DNA of 64,000 nucleotides from Terriglobia bacterium. Lineage in GTDB: Bacteria > Acidobacteriota > Terriglobia > Bryobacterales > Bryobacteraceae. The notes under the pieces are model-generated. The model did no database searches, was not told where the DNA came from, and saw only the letters and a list, made by a program, of their open reading frames with translations. Shown piece after piece: positions 1-9,952 of this stretch (the stretch's first letter is position 1; the number at the start of each line of letters is the position of its first letter). The position numbers were made by a program, and so were the translations under genes. Location: the NCBI GenBank assembly GCA_020073265.1, contig JAIQFN010000008.1:62001-126000 (forward strand). Direction: 5' to 3'.

Positions 1-78
1 GCCAGATACCGGCCGACTTCGTAGTAACGGGTCGGCGTAGTAGAGATGATGGCGATCCACTCTGATCAGGGCGCTCAT
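1..78 (-). CDS. Partial minus-strand ORF at the left edge, unidentified
   Basis: An ATG at 78 opens a minus-strand frame that runs off the window, giving 26 visible residues beginning MSALIRVDRHH. It starts five bases after the stop of the small upstream ORF at 84-245, which suggests translational coupling. A different minus-strand frame over the same bases also reads smoothly (ending in RYYEVGRYL), but it has an in-frame stop just upstream and no ATG, so the coding frame is uncertain. No family can be recognised from this fragment. Confidence 0.25.
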   Translation of the reverse strand, partial: MSALIRVDRHHLYYADPLLRSRPVSG

Positions 79-83
79 CGAGG

Positions 84-245
84 CTAGCGGGCGACCTTGA
101 GCTTCTGAATCAGCGCGGTGATCGGGAGCGCCACCAGGCTGGCGATCCAGACATAGCATCCTGGGAGCAAGCGGATGACCATGGGCTTGTCGCTGTTCTT
201 GAACTCGAGCGCCGGCGCGCTGAATCGCAGCGCTAAGATTCTCAT
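84..245 (-). CDS. Small hypothetical protein with one hydrophobic segment
   Basis: ATG at 245 to TAG at 84-86 encodes 53 residues, starting MRILALRFSAP and ending QKLKVAR. Residues about 23-45 (VIRLLPGCYVWIASLVALPITALI) form one plausible membrane segment, followed by a basic C-terminus. It precedes another minus-strand start at 78 by five bases and is divergent from the oligopeptidase gene at 281, so it may open a small minus-strand operon leaving the window. No homology is recognised. The call rests on frame openness, the membrane segment and operon-like spacing. Confidence 0.35.
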   Translation of the reverse strand: MRILALRFSAPALEFKNSDKPMVIRLLPGCYVWIASLVALPITALIQKLKVAR

Positions 246-257
246 ATAGGGATGTCA

Positions 258-263
258 TATAAT
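258..263 (+). promoter_or_regulatory. Candidate -10 box for the M3 oligopeptidase gene
   Basis: A perfect TATAAT lies 18 bases upstream of the ATG at 281, which would give a leader of about ten bases. No convincing -35 hexamer lies 16-18 bases further upstream, so this is a weak call. Confidence 0.3.
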
Positions 264-280
264 CAAAAAGACCAGTACGA

Positions 281-2332
281 ATGACTTCCTCCCACGACGC
301 AAATCCTCTCCTTGAACGCAGATTTCAAATACCCTTCGACCAGATTCGCGCCGAACATGTTCAGCCGGCCATCGCTGAGCTGCTGGGCGACACGCGCGGG
401 CGATTGGATCAACTGATTTCCGACCCGGCGCCGCGCAGCTTCGCCAACACGATGGACGTTCTGGACGGCTTGACTGAGCGTCTGGACTACGCCATCGGGA
501 TCGTGCGCCATCTGGAGGCGGTCGCCACCACGCCGGAACTGCGGGCGGCCTACAACGCCGCGCAGCCGGACGTGAGCGAGTTTCACTCTTCGCTGCCGTT
601 GAACGAAGGCTTGTGGCGCGCGGTGCAGTCCTATGGCGAGAGCGAAGAAGCCAAGAGCCTGACCGGATCGCGGAAACGTTTCCTGGAGAAGACCATCGAT
701 AATTTCCGCCGGCATGGAGCCGAACTGGATGCGGCCGGCAAGAAGCGTATCGCCGAAATCGACGTCGAGCTCACCAAACAGACCATCCGCTTTTCAGAAA
801 ATGTGCTGGATTCCATCAACGAATTCGAGCTGGTGGTCCGGGATGAGAGCAAGCTGGCCGGTCTGCCGGCGGGCGCTCGGGCCATGGCGCGGGCCAGCGC
901 GGGTTTCAAGGGTCTGGAAGAGCCGTCCTGGCGGTTCACGCTGCAGGCGCCCAGCTACATCGCGCTGATGACCTACCTGGACGACGCAGCCATCCGGCGC
1001 GAGGTCTACGAAGCTTTCGTGAACCGGGCCGTGGACGAGAAGCACGACAACCGCCCGGTGATGCTTCGCATCCTGGAGTTGCGGCGCGAGAAGGCGAATC
1101 TGCTGGGCTACCGGGATTTCGCAGACCTGGTGCTGGAAGACCGCATGGCGCACACCGGCCATCGCGCCCAGGAGTTTCTGGCGGATCTGAAGCAGAAGAC
1201 CGAGTACCATTTCCGCAAGGAGAACCAGGAGCTGGAGGCTTTCGCGGGAAAGGTGCCGGAACCCTGGGACATCGCCTACTACGCCGAAAAGCAGCGGGCG
1301 GCGCTGTACAACTTCGACGAAGAGGAGTTGCGGCCGTATTTCGAGCTGGATCGCGTGGTGCAGGGCATGTTCGAGATCGTGCGAATGCTGTATGGGATTC
1401 GAGTGCTGGAGAAGCAGGGCGTGCCGGGTTGGGATCCGCAGGTGAAATACTACGAGATCCGCGACGGCGACACGCTGATCGGCGCCTTTTACGCCGACTG
1501 GTATCCGCGCGAGAACAAGCGGGGCGGCGCCTGGATGGACGCCTTCATCACCGGGATCGCGCGCGACGACAGCCTGGAACCGCACGCGGGGCTGATTTGC
1601 GGGAATCTGACTCCTCCGGTGGGCGAACGTCCGTCGCTACTGACGCACCGCGAAGTGCAGACCATCTTTCACGAGTTCGGCCACCTGCTGCACCACTGCC
1701 TGAGCAAAGTGGAGGTGCGCAGCCTGGCGGGCGTGAACGTGGCCTGGGATTTCGTGGAGCTGCCGTCGCAGATCATGGAGAACTGGTGTTGGGAGCGCGA
1801 GGCACTGGACCTGTTCGCGCGGCACTATCAGACCGGTGAGCTGATTCCGCGCGAGCTTTTTGACAAGATGCGCAAGACCCGCACGTTCCGGGCGGCCAAC
1901 ACGCAGATGCGGCAGCTCGGCCTGGGCTTCGTCGACCTGGCTCTGCATCGTGAATATTTGCAGCACAAAGATGGCGATTTAATGCTGTACGCGCGGCGCA
2001 TTTTGCAGGAATTCTCGCCGGTTCCCCTGCCGGAGCGCTACAACATGATCGCCGCTTTCACGCACCTGTTCACCAGCCCGGTGGGGTACGGCGCCGGCTA
2101 CTATTCCTACAAGTGGTCGGAGGTGCTGGACGCGGATGCGTTCACCATGTTCCAACGGCGCGGCATCTTCAGCCGCGAAGTAGGCACGCAGTTCCGCCAG
2201 AGGCTGCTCTCGCGAGGCAACAGCGAGGACCCCGCGGATCTGTACCGCAGCTTCATGGGGCGGGATCCGGATCCCAACGCGCTGCTGGAGCGGTGCGGCT
2301 GGCTCGCAACCACGTCCAGCGGCCAACCCTGA
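281..2332 (+). CDS. prlC: M3 family oligopeptidase (oligopeptidase A / peptidyl-dipeptidase type)
   Basis: A 683-residue cytoplasmic zinc metallopeptidase of the thimet oligopeptidase family (M3), predicted to cleave short peptides during protein turnover. The zinc motif HEFGH is at residues 464-468, with the third ligand Glu493 in FVELPSQIMENW, 25 residues beyond the second His as in the family. The conserved C-terminal tyrosine/glycine stretch (SPVGYGAGYYSYKWSEVLDAD) is also present. There is no signal peptide. Length is normal for the family (about 680). The ATG follows a TATAAT box closely and has no strong Shine-Dalgarno. A downstream inverted repeat may end the transcript. Oligopeptidase A and dipeptidyl carboxypeptidase are hard to separate from sequence alone; the length and motif spacing favour the former. 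Confidence 0.93.
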   Translation: MTSSHDANPLLERRFQIPFDQIRAEHVQPAIAELLGDTRGRLDQLISDPAPRSFANTMDVLDGLTERLDYAIGIVRHLEAVATTPELRAAYNAAQPDVSEFHSSLPLNEGLWRAVQSYGESEEAKSLTGSRKRFLEKTIDNFRRHGAELDAAGKKRIAEIDVELTKQTIRFSENVLDSINEFELVVRDESKLAGLPAGARAMARASAGFKGLEEPSWRFTLQAPSYIALMTYLDDAAIRREVYEAFVNRAVDEKHDNRPVMLRILELRREKANLLGYRDFADLVLEDRMAHTGHRAQEFLADLKQKTEYHFRKENQELEAFAGKVPEPWDIAYYAEKQRAALYNFDEEELRPYFELDRVVQGMFEIVRMLYGIRVLEKQGVPGWDPQVKYYEIRDGDTLIGAFYADWYPRENKRGGAWMDAFITGIARDDSLEPHAGLICGNLTPPVGERPSLLTHREVQTIFHEFGHLLHHCLSKVEVRSLAGVNVAWDFVELPSQIMENWCWEREALDLFARHYQTGELIPRELFDKMRKTRTFRAANTQMRQLGLGFVDLALHREYLQHKDGDLMLYARRILQEFSPVPLPERYNMIAAFTHLFTSPVGYGAGYYSYKWSEVLDADAFTMFQRRGIFSREVGTQFRQRLLSRGNSEDPADLYRSFMGRDPDPNALLERCGWLATTSSGQP

Positions 2333-2345
2333 GCGCGCGGTGTCA

Positions 2346-2359
2346 GCCCGCTGACGGGC
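2346..2359 (+). terminator. Short GC-rich inverted repeat after the oligopeptidase gene
   Basis: GCCCG-CTGA-CGGGC forms a five-base-pair stem with a four-base loop 14 bases after the stop codon. No T-run follows, so it is only a possible terminator or 3' stabilising hairpin. Confidence 0.25.
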
Positions 2360-2491
2360 GGGATGTTACGACACGCGGCCGCGGCGGTTCACTTTTAAAG
2401 CAACATATCCAGGCGCAGCGCAATCCAATCAAGTAGGCGGGTGAACTATACTTGAACCCGGGCGCACCGCGTTAGCTGGAAGGTTTTGGCT

Positions 2492-3622
2492 ATGAGATCG
2501 AACATTCGACTGGGCCGTTTTTTCGGGATCGAAGTGGGGCTGCACTATAGCTGGTTTCTGATCGCCTTCCTGATCACCATGTCGCTGGCCGCGCAATTCC
2601 GCGAGACCAACGCCTCCTGGGGCGCGGTGGTGATCTGGGCGGTTTCCATCGTGACGGCGGTGCTGTTCTTCGCGGCGCTGCTGGCGCACGAGATGTCGCA
2701 TGCCCTGGTGGCCCGGGCGCACGGCCTCACTACACGGGCCATCACGCTGTTTGCCTTGGGCGGCGTGGCGCAGATCGAGAAAGAGCCGGCGGACGCGAAG
2801 ACCGAATTCTGGGTCGGAATCGTCGGGCCGCTTTCGAGCGCCGCGATCGGTTTGGTTTGCCTGCTGATCGCCTGGGCGGCGGGATGGCGGGGAGCGCCGG
2901 CGCCGGACACGCCGATCGCAGCCATGTTCCTCTGGCTGGGCTACATCAACTTCATGCTGGCGGCGTTCAACATGATTCCGGGATTCCCGCTGGATGGCGG
3001 CCGGATCCTGCGCTCCATCATCTGGTGGCGAACCGGCAGCGGCGAGCGTTCCACGAAACTGGCCGCGCGGATCGGACAGACCGTAGCGCTGCTGTTCATC
3101 GCGTTCGGCATTTTCCGCTTCTTCGGCGGGGCCGGGTTCGGCGGGCTGTGGATCGCCTTCATCGGCTGGTTCCTGCTGCAGGCCGCCGGCGCCAGCTACG
3201 CCACGGTCACGCTGACCACCGGATTGAAAGACGTCCGCGTCGGCGATGTGATGAATCGCGATTGCACGCCGGTGGATGGGAACCTGAACGTGGAGACTTT
3301 CGTCGAGGACTACCTGCTGCGCACCGGGCGGCGCTGCTTTGTGATCGAGCAGAATGGCGAGATCGCGGGACTGGTGACGCCGCACGAGATCAAGGGCCTG
3401 GAGCGGCAGCGCTGGCCCTACACCACGCTCTACGACGTGATGCGTCCGCTCGATCAGTTGCATACCGTGACGCCGGCCACTCCGGTGATGGAGGCGCTGG
3501 AGACCATGGGCCGCGATGACGTGAATCAGCTTCCGGTGGTCGCCAACAACCATCTGGAAGGAATCGTCACGCGCGCCAACGTGCTGCAGTTCCTGCAGAC
3601 GCGCGCCGAATTGGGCAGGTAG
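2492..3622 (+). CDS. Site-2-protease-like M50 membrane metallopeptidase with CBS domains
   Basis: A 376-residue integral membrane protein. The zinc motif HEMSH is at residues 66-70 inside a hydrophobic segment. The second family motif, NMIPGFPLDGG, is at 160-170, where Asp168 is the third ligand. About six membrane segments fill residues 15-225. The C-terminal part carries a CBS pair (about 230-290 and 310-376), which usually senses adenine nucleotides. The family cleaves transmembrane substrates, often to release regulators, but no substrate is suggested here. The frame opens at a TTG at 2486. ATG 2492 is preferred because a GGAAGG Shine-Dalgarno lies eight bases upstream and the downstream protein begins like other family members (MRSNIRLGRFFGIEV). 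Confidence 0.92.
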   Translation: MRSNIRLGRFFGIEVGLHYSWFLIAFLITMSLAAQFRETNASWGAVVIWAVSIVTAVLFFAALLAHEMSHALVARAHGLTTRAITLFALGGVAQIEKEPADAKTEFWVGIVGPLSSAAIGLVCLLIAWAAGWRGAPAPDTPIAAMFLWLGYINFMLAAFNMIPGFPLDGGRILRSIIWWRTGSGERSTKLAARIGQTVALLFIAFGIFRFFGGAGFGGLWIAFIGWFLLQAAGASYATVTLTTGLKDVRVGDVMNRDCTPVDGNLNVETFVEDYLLRTGRRCFVIEQNGEIAGLVTPHEIKGLERQRWPYTTLYDVMRPLDQLHTVTPATPVMEALETMGRDDVNQLPVVANNHLEGIVTRANVLQFLQTRAELGR

Positions 3623-3700
3623 CGCGATAGCGGGCGGAGCCTGGCCGAAATGGCCGCCGCGTTGAGCCCGGGCGCTGCGAAGTTTGGTAAAGTAGGCGCA

Positions 3701-4651
3701 GTGCGAACCGCGTTGATCGCAGCCAGCGTGATGGTGTGTTGGGCTGCTTCCACCGACGATCAACAGTTCAACGGCCGCTGGGACATCCAGGTGAATGGCT
3801 TGTCTTCGCCGCGCGGCTGGTGGCTGGAGGTGTCGGGCGCGGGCACCAGCAGCCTGAAGGGCAAGTTTGTCGGCGCTCCCATCGGGCAGGTGGACGACAT
3901 CCCCAAGCTGTCGATCTCCGACGGCGAGCTGCGATTCGCCATACAGAACCGTTACCGCAGGAACGGCGTGGAAAAGGGACTGTACTGGGCGCGCCTGGCG
4001 GACGGAAAGCTGAAAGGGACTTTCGAGATCGAGGGAGATCCTTCTTCCTACCTGGAGTGGACCGGCATGCGGGCGCCGGCGCTGCCGGAAAAAGATGACG
4101 CGAGCTGGAAGAAAGGCGCGCCGGTGGTTCTGTTCGACGGGCACGATCTGGGCGGCTGGCAGACGGTCGGGTCGGTGCGCACGTTGGGATGGACGGTGAA
4201 GGACGGGCTGCTGACCAACGGGCTGGGCAATACCAATCTGATATCGGACGAAAAATTCTGGAACTTCGCTCTGGATGTGGAGTACAGGATCGGCCACAAT
4301 GCGAACAGCGGGATCGGACTGCGGGGGCGGTACGAAGCGCAGATTATCGATGACGCCGAAAAGCCATTGTCGACCAACAGCAGCGGGGCGATCCTGGGCC
4401 GCATCGCGCCGGTTCTGAATGCGGCCAAGCCGGCGGGCGAGTGGCAAAGCATGTCCATCCGGCTGGTGGGACGGCAGGTCACGGTATTGCTCAACGGCGC
4501 GCGAGTCATCGAGAAGCAGAACATCGAGGGTCCCACGGCCATCGCGCTGGACACCAATGAAACCGATCCTGGCCCGATTCTGCTGCAAGGCGATCGCGGG
4601 TCGGTGGCCTTCCGGAAGATCGTCGTTTATCCTCTGACCAAGAAGCCTTGA
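3701..4651 (+). CDS. Secreted DUF1080 (3-keto-disaccharide hydrolase-like) protein
   Basis: About 316 residues. The GTG start at 3701 is chosen because it gives a signal peptide at once (VRTALIAASVMVCWAAS), whereas the longer frame from ATG 3650 adds 17 unlikely residues. The N-terminal half is a small beta-rich domain. The C-terminal part is the DUF1080 concanavalin-like fold with FDGHDLGGW, WTVKDGLL, NSGIGLRG and a late GPILLQGD block. Members of this fold bind or hydrolyse modified sugars, and many are of unknown function and exported by Acidobacteriota and Planctomycetota. The next gene overlaps its stop codon, suggesting one transcript. Confidence 0.8.
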   Translation: MRTALIAASVMVCWAASTDDQQFNGRWDIQVNGLSSPRGWWLEVSGAGTSSLKGKFVGAPIGQVDDIPKLSISDGELRFAIQNRYRRNGVEKGLYWARLADGKLKGTFEIEGDPSSYLEWTGMRAPALPEKDDASWKKGAPVVLFDGHDLGGWQTVGSVRTLGWTVKDGLLTNGLGNTNLISDEKFWNFALDVEYRIGHNANSGIGLRGRYEAQIIDDAEKPLSTNSSGAILGRIAPVLNAAKPAGEWQSMSIRLVGRQVTVLLNGARVIEKQNIEGPTAIALDTNETDPGPILLQGDRGSVAFRKIVVYPLTKKP

Positions 4652-4929
4652 GCGCGGCGAAGCTAGCACGGCTGTATCGCATTCGCGGGCGGGTGCAAGG
4701 CGTGGGATTTCGTTACTTCGCGGAACATTCGGCGCACGCGCTGGGGATCACGGGATGGGTGCGGAACCGGGACGATGGGTGCGTTGAGGTGTACGCTGTG
4801 GGCAGCGCGGAAGAGCTCGCTGAGTTCGCGGGGATGTTATGGAAGGGGCCGAGGTGGGCTGAGGTGCGAGGGGTGGAGGAGTTGGAGGCGGCGGTGGAGC
4901 GACATTCGGGGTTTTCGGTTCGGCAGTAA
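4648..4929 (+). CDS. acyP: Acylphosphatase
   Basis: A 93-residue enzyme hydrolysing acyl phosphates such as carbamoyl phosphate or 1,3-bisphosphoglycerate. The signature GRVQGVGFR gives catalytic Arg22, and GWVRNRDDG gives catalytic Asn40. Length and fold pattern are standard. The start is a TTG whose last bases form the TGA stop of the preceding DUF1080 gene, indicating translational coupling. It ends just before a double-hairpin element that separates it from convergent hemB. Confidence 0.93.
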   Translation: MSAAKLARLYRIRGRVQGVGFRYFAEHSAHALGITGWVRNRDDGCVEVYAVGSAEELAEFAGMLWKGPRWAEVRGVEELEAAVERHSGFSVRQ

Positions 4930-4933
4930 CCTC

Positions 4934-4974
4934 GGCGGGTGAAAGCCGCCTGCAGCCACGATTGGCTGCCCCAC
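4934..4974 (-). repeat. Double-hairpin intergenic element, copy 1
   Basis: Stem 1 is GGCGG (4934-4938) paired with CCGCC (4946-4950). Stem 2 is a perfect GCAGCC (4952-4957) / GGCTGC (4964-4969) with a six-base loop, followed by CCCAC. The element abuts the hemB stop codon. A second copy with the same layout abuts the receptor gene stop at 6540. The two stem 2 sequences differ by compensating changes, which supports a structured REP-like or 3'-UTR element. Strand is given as that of the gene it follows. Confidence 0.6.
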
Positions 4975-5943
<969 letters not shown>

Positions 5944-5977
5944 CTATGGTTCCAGTGTAACTGGGAAGGAGGAGCGA

Positions 5978-6460
<483 letters not shown>

Positions 6461-6497
6461 AGTTCCAGTGTAGCGATGAAGCATCGGCCAGCGAGTT

Positions 6498-6537
6498 GCC
6501 GGCTAAAGCCGGCTGCGGCCAGGATTGGCCGCCCCAC
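6498..6537 (-). repeat. Double-hairpin intergenic element, copy 2
   Basis: Perfect stem 1 is GCCGGC-TAAA-GCCGGC (6498-6513). Perfect stem 2 is GCGGCC (6515-6520) / GGCCGC (6527-6532) with loop AGGATT, followed by CCCAC. It has the same architecture and orientation as the copy at 4934-4974 and again sits immediately after the stop of a minus-strand gene. On the minus strand it reads GTGGGGC directly after the stop codon. Confidence 0.65.
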
Positions 6538-6539
6538 AG

Positions 6540-9500
6540 CTAGAACTGGTAGCGGAGGCCCATCACGATGCGGCGGATGCCGCCGTCGGTAGCTCCTTCA
6601 TTGCCGAACGCGGGCGAGATGATACGCGCTTCCGGAATCCCATAGTTACGGTGGTTGAGCGCGTTGTACATTTCCAGCCGGTAGGACAGCGCGTGGCCCT
6701 CCCAGGGCATGCGGAAGCTCTTGTTCACCGCAAAGTCAACGTCGTTGAGCGGCGTCGAACGCAGGATATTCCGGCCGGCGTTGCCGATCGGATTGGCGGC
6801 GGTGACTTGGCTGAAGTACTTGGAGGCGCCGTTCCGGAAGATGTCGTTGATGTTCACGCCCGACAGGCCTACGCCGGGAAGAACGTTCGGGCGGATTGCC
6901 AGACCGACCAGGCCATCGATTCCGGTGAGAGCATTGCCGGGGTCCACGCCGGCCAGGGGCGAGAAGGGCGATCCCGACTGAGACGTCAGGAATCCGCTCA
7001 CTTGCCAGCCACCGACCACGTGTCCGACCAGCCCCTTTTGGTCGCGCATGAAGGGGAGCTCGTAGACGCCGTTAACGGCGAAGCGCTGCGGCCGGTCGTA
7101 GGTGGAGCGGCCACGGTCCGCGCGGCGATTGTAGGAGTTTTGCGCCACGGCGACCTCACCGGCAACAGATGGATTGAATACCTCCGAGCCGTCGTCGATG
7201 AACATGCTCCAGGTGTAATGAGCCGCCATCGAGAAGTTTCGAGACAGCCGTCTCTCAGCGCTGGCCTGGAGCGAATGGTAGATGGACGATCCGGCGTTGG
7301 CACGCTCGCGAATGATGCCGCGATTCGGGTTCACGCGCTGCGTCCCCTTGGTGCCCAGGATGGTGGGATTGCCGTCCAAGCTATCCAGCAGGCCGGTGCC
7401 CTTGGTGCCGATCCAGCCGAGCGTCAGCGCCCAGTTGTTGGAGAGCTCGCGCTCCATCTGGAACGAGAACTGTTCGGCGAGCGGCGCGTGCAGGTTGGTG
7501 TCGACGATGGTACGCGTGATGTGATCCGGGTCGTTCACCTTGGGCACGACTGTTCCGGCGCGGATCGGGTCGATCAACGCGAAGGCATTGGGGACCAGGC
7601 CGTTCACCGGCACGCCGGTGGTGACCAGCGTGAATGGGAAGGCGGAGAACACGTTCAGCGTCACGTTGTTGAAGATCAGGTCGTAGCTGCGCGCGTAACC
7701 GCCGCGTACCACCGTTTTTCCGTCGCCCGTCAGCCAATGCAGCATTCCGGGCGCGTTACCGAGACGATAATTGAAGCCGAACCGCGGAGCCCAATTGTTG
7801 GTGTCGCGGGCGGGCAGCGGGTTAATCGCGAAGGCCTGATTGCCGCCATTTCGAGCGATTTCCTGCTGGTTCAATTGGTTGAGCAAATCAAACGAATTTC
7901 CGGGCGATTCGTAGCGCAGGCCGTAGGTCAGCGTGAAGTTGGGCTTCACACGCCACTCGTCCTGCAGGAAGAAGGCGTAATTGTAGTACTTGTAATACTG
8001 AGTGATGGGAATGCCAGGCAACGGAGTGTTGATGGTGGCGGTTTGAGCCTGGTCGTCCACCAGCCCTTGCAGGGTGCCATAGGCCAGGCGACCGCGCAGC
8101 GTGGGATTGAACACGGTGAACTGATCCTGACGCTGGAAGTCGATTCCGAACTTCATCGAATGCGAGCCGTGATTGACGGACAGGGTGTCGGCCAACTGAT
8201 AGCTGTTGTAGACGGCTGACTGGGGAAGATTGAGAGCCAGGCCGATGGCGGTGCGCGATGTGGCGGCGTTGAAACCAGTGAGGCCGAGTTCGGCAACCTC
8301 GATGGAGGGGATGTTCTGCGATGCCAGATTGGCCGCCGTGGTGGCAGTCAGGTAGCGGTTGAACGCCAGCCGCACTTCATTGAAGATATTCGGGGTGAGC
8401 GAGCTGTTCAGCGCCGTGGTTGCGATTTCGCGGCGTTCCGGCACATTCGAGGTGAGGCCGTCGGGAACGGCCTGCCCGTTGACGGCGACGCGATCGTCCC
8501 ACTGAAAACGCATGGCCAGGCTCTCTTTGTCGTTAAAGCGGTGATCGCCGCGCGCCGACCATTGCCAGTCGTTCAACAGGTTCGGCGCGACGCCGCCGAG
8601 GATTCCAACCGGGATCTGCAGAGTTTGACCATTGGCGGTCACGGACACGGACTTGCCGGTGGCGGTCTGGGCGGGCGGCAGGTACGTGAGCAGCGCCTGA
8701 AGCTGCGGACGAGTCGAAGCCAGAGGCTGCAGCAGCGCGTCGCCGGCCGAGGTGGGTGCGGCGGAAATGGACGCTCCGCTTCCCAACTGTCTGTCCGTCC
8801 AGCGGAGCGCGGACACAAAGAAGAAGGTCTTATCCTTGATGATCGGGCCGCCGAACGTTCCAGCAAACTGGTTCTCGATCCGATAGGGGGCCGCTTTAAA
8901 CCCGGCTTGCTTGTTCAGATTGCTGAGGCTGTTGAAGTGGTTATTGTTGTTGGTCCAGTACGCGGTTCCGTGATAGGTGTTGGTACCGCCCTTGGTGATC
9001 ACGTTCACCACCGCGCCCGCGGTTCGCCCGTATTGCGCCAGGAACTGATTGGTGATGAGCCGGAATTCGGCGACAGTATCCGGATTCTCGATCTCCTGGT
9101 TTGCTCCGGTTACGCTGGGCTGATTGTTATCGGCGCCGTCGAGCATGAAATTGTTGGAACGCGTGCGCGCACCGTTCACGGAAAACGACACGCCGCCCGC
9201 CGAGAACGTGGAATTCCCGCTGGAGAGCTGGCTCACGCCTGCGACCGAGAGCGCCAGGTTATAGATGTTGTGATTGGGCGCCAGCGGCAGGTTCTCGATG
9301 CGCTTGACATCGAAGTTCACGCCCACTTCGGCGGTGGTGGTGTTGATCAGCGGAGCGTCAGAGGTGATGTTCACGGATTCGGTTACGCCAGCGAGCGACA
9401 ACTTGACGGGCAGTTCGGCCTCCGCGTTGAGGCGCAGAACGATGGGACCTTGCACGTACTTCGCGAAGCCCGGGGCCTCGACGGTGACTTCATACGATCC

Positions 9501-9716
9501 CACCGGGAGCTGAGGAAACCGGAAGCGTCCGTCGCTGGATGTGGTGAGCGTCTGGGTCGCGTTGGTGTCCAGATTGCGCGCGGTGATCTTTGCATTTGCG
9601 ACCTGGGCGCCGCTCGGATCCTCGACCGACCCGAGGATGGAACCAGACGTGACCTGCCCGTACAATACTCCGGCCACGAGAAAGCTCAAGAGAAACAACA
9701 CCAGACAGTGCTTCAT
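6540..9716 (-). CDS. TonB-dependent receptor with N-terminal carboxypeptidase-regulatory-like domain
   Basis: A 1058-residue outer-membrane protein of the large Acidobacteriota/Bacteroidota TonB-dependent receptor type. ATG 9716 is preferred over ATG 9737 because it starts the signal peptide (MKHCLVLFLLSFLVAGVLYGQ) and follows a GGAGTG Shine-Dalgarno. Residues about 25-105 form a CnaB-like beta-sandwich (ILGSVEDPSGAQVANAKITARN). A plug region follows (about 115-235: INTTTAEVGVNF, FMLDGADNNQPSV, GAVVNVITKGGTN), then a long beta-barrel ending in an aromatic residue (GLRYQF), as expected for an outer-membrane protein. It probably imports an oligosaccharide or other large ligand, but no substrate partner gene lies alongside. 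It is transcribed from the promoter at 9829-9858 and followed by a double-hairpin element. Confidence 0.93.
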   Translation of the reverse strand: MKHCLVLFLLSFLVAGVLYGQVTSGSILGSVEDPSGAQVANAKITARNLDTNATQTLTTSSDGRFRFPQLPVGSYEVTVEAPGFAKYVQGPIVLRLNAEAELPVKLSLAGVTESVNITSDAPLINTTTAEVGVNFDVKRIENLPLAPNHNIYNLALSVAGVSQLSSGNSTFSAGGVSFSVNGARTRSNNFMLDGADNNQPSVTGANQEIENPDTVAEFRLITNQFLAQYGRTAGAVVNVITKGGTNTYHGTAYWTNNNNHFNSLSNLNKQAGFKAAPYRIENQFAGTFGGPIIKDKTFFFVSALRWTDRQLGSGASISAAPTSAGDALLQPLASTRPQLQALLTYLPPAQTATGKSVSVTANGQTLQIPVGILGGVAPNLLNDWQWSARGDHRFNDKESLAMRFQWDDRVAVNGQAVPDGLTSNVPERREIATTALNSSLTPNIFNEVRLAFNRYLTATTAANLASQNIPSIEVAELGLTGFNAATSRTAIGLALNLPQSAVYNSYQLADTLSVNHGSHSMKFGIDFQRQDQFTVFNPTLRGRLAYGTLQGLVDDQAQTATINTPLPGIPITQYYKYYNYAFFLQDEWRVKPNFTLTYGLRYESPGNSFDLLNQLNQQEIARNGGNQAFAINPLPARDTNNWAPRFGFNYRLGNAPGMLHWLTGDGKTVVRGGYARSYDLIFNNVTLNVFSAFPFTLVTTGVPVNGLVPNAFALIDPIRAGTVVPKVNDPDHITRTIVDTNLHAPLAEQFSFQMERELSNNWALTLGWIGTKGTGLLDSLDGNPTILGTKGTQRVNPNRGIIRERANAGSSIYHSLQASAERRLSRNFSMAAHYTWSMFIDDGSEVFNPSVAGEVAVAQNSYNRRADRGRSTYDRPQRFAVNGVYELPFMRDQKGLVGHVVGGWQVSGFLTSQSGSPFSPLAGVDPGNALTGIDGLVGLAIRPNVLPGVGLSGVNINDIFRNGASKYFSQVTAANPIGNAGRNILRSTPLNDVDFAVNKSFRMPWEGHALSYRLEMYNALNHRNYGIPEARIISPAFGNEGATDGGIRRIVMGLRYQF

Positions 9717-9759
9717 ATGCCAACACTCCTGTTCCACGATTTTAAGAATTCACTGGGGG

Positions 9760-9775
9760 GACCCACCCCTGGGTC
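9760..9775 (-). other. Hairpin in the 5' leader of the receptor gene
   Basis: GACCCA-CCCC-TGGGTC is a perfect six-base-pair hairpin within the roughly 105-base leader between the promoter at 9829-9858 and the receptor start. It has no T-run, so it is more likely a leader structure than a terminator. Confidence 0.35.
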
Positions 9776-9828
9776 GTCAAACCAACGCGGTGCCCTGCTT
9801 AAACCCCGAGCACAAACCAGTTGGGCTG

Positions 9829-9858
9829 ATTTTATGCCTTGTTTAACATTGTTGTCAA
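9829..9858 (-). promoter_or_regulatory. Sigma-70-like promoter of the TonB-dependent receptor
   Basis: On the minus strand a perfect TTGACA (9858-9853) is followed by an 18-base spacer and TAAAAT (9834-9829, five of six consensus bases). Transcription should start near 9822, leaving a leader of about 105 bases before ATG 9716. This is the closest match to the consensus that I found in the window. Confidence 0.7.
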
Positions 9859-9952
9859 GAAAATTTCCTTCGTGTTGGCTAAAGGAAGTTCGAATTCGGA
9901 GGCTTTTGCACTGCGGGCATCGCAACAAGCCGATTCGGTAGTAGCGCCGCTA

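Noticed and set aside
2429-4669. Minus-strand open frame of 746 codons opposite the M50 and DUF1080 genes
   Set aside because: Both plus-strand genes have clear motifs and starts. The antisense product is low-complexity Arg/Gln/His-rich sequence, as expected of a shadow frame.
6525-9941. Plus-strand frames (564 and 466 codons) across the TonB-dependent receptor
   Set aside because: They are antisense shadows of the receptor, which has a signal peptide, plug motifs, a barrel end and a promoter on the minus strand.
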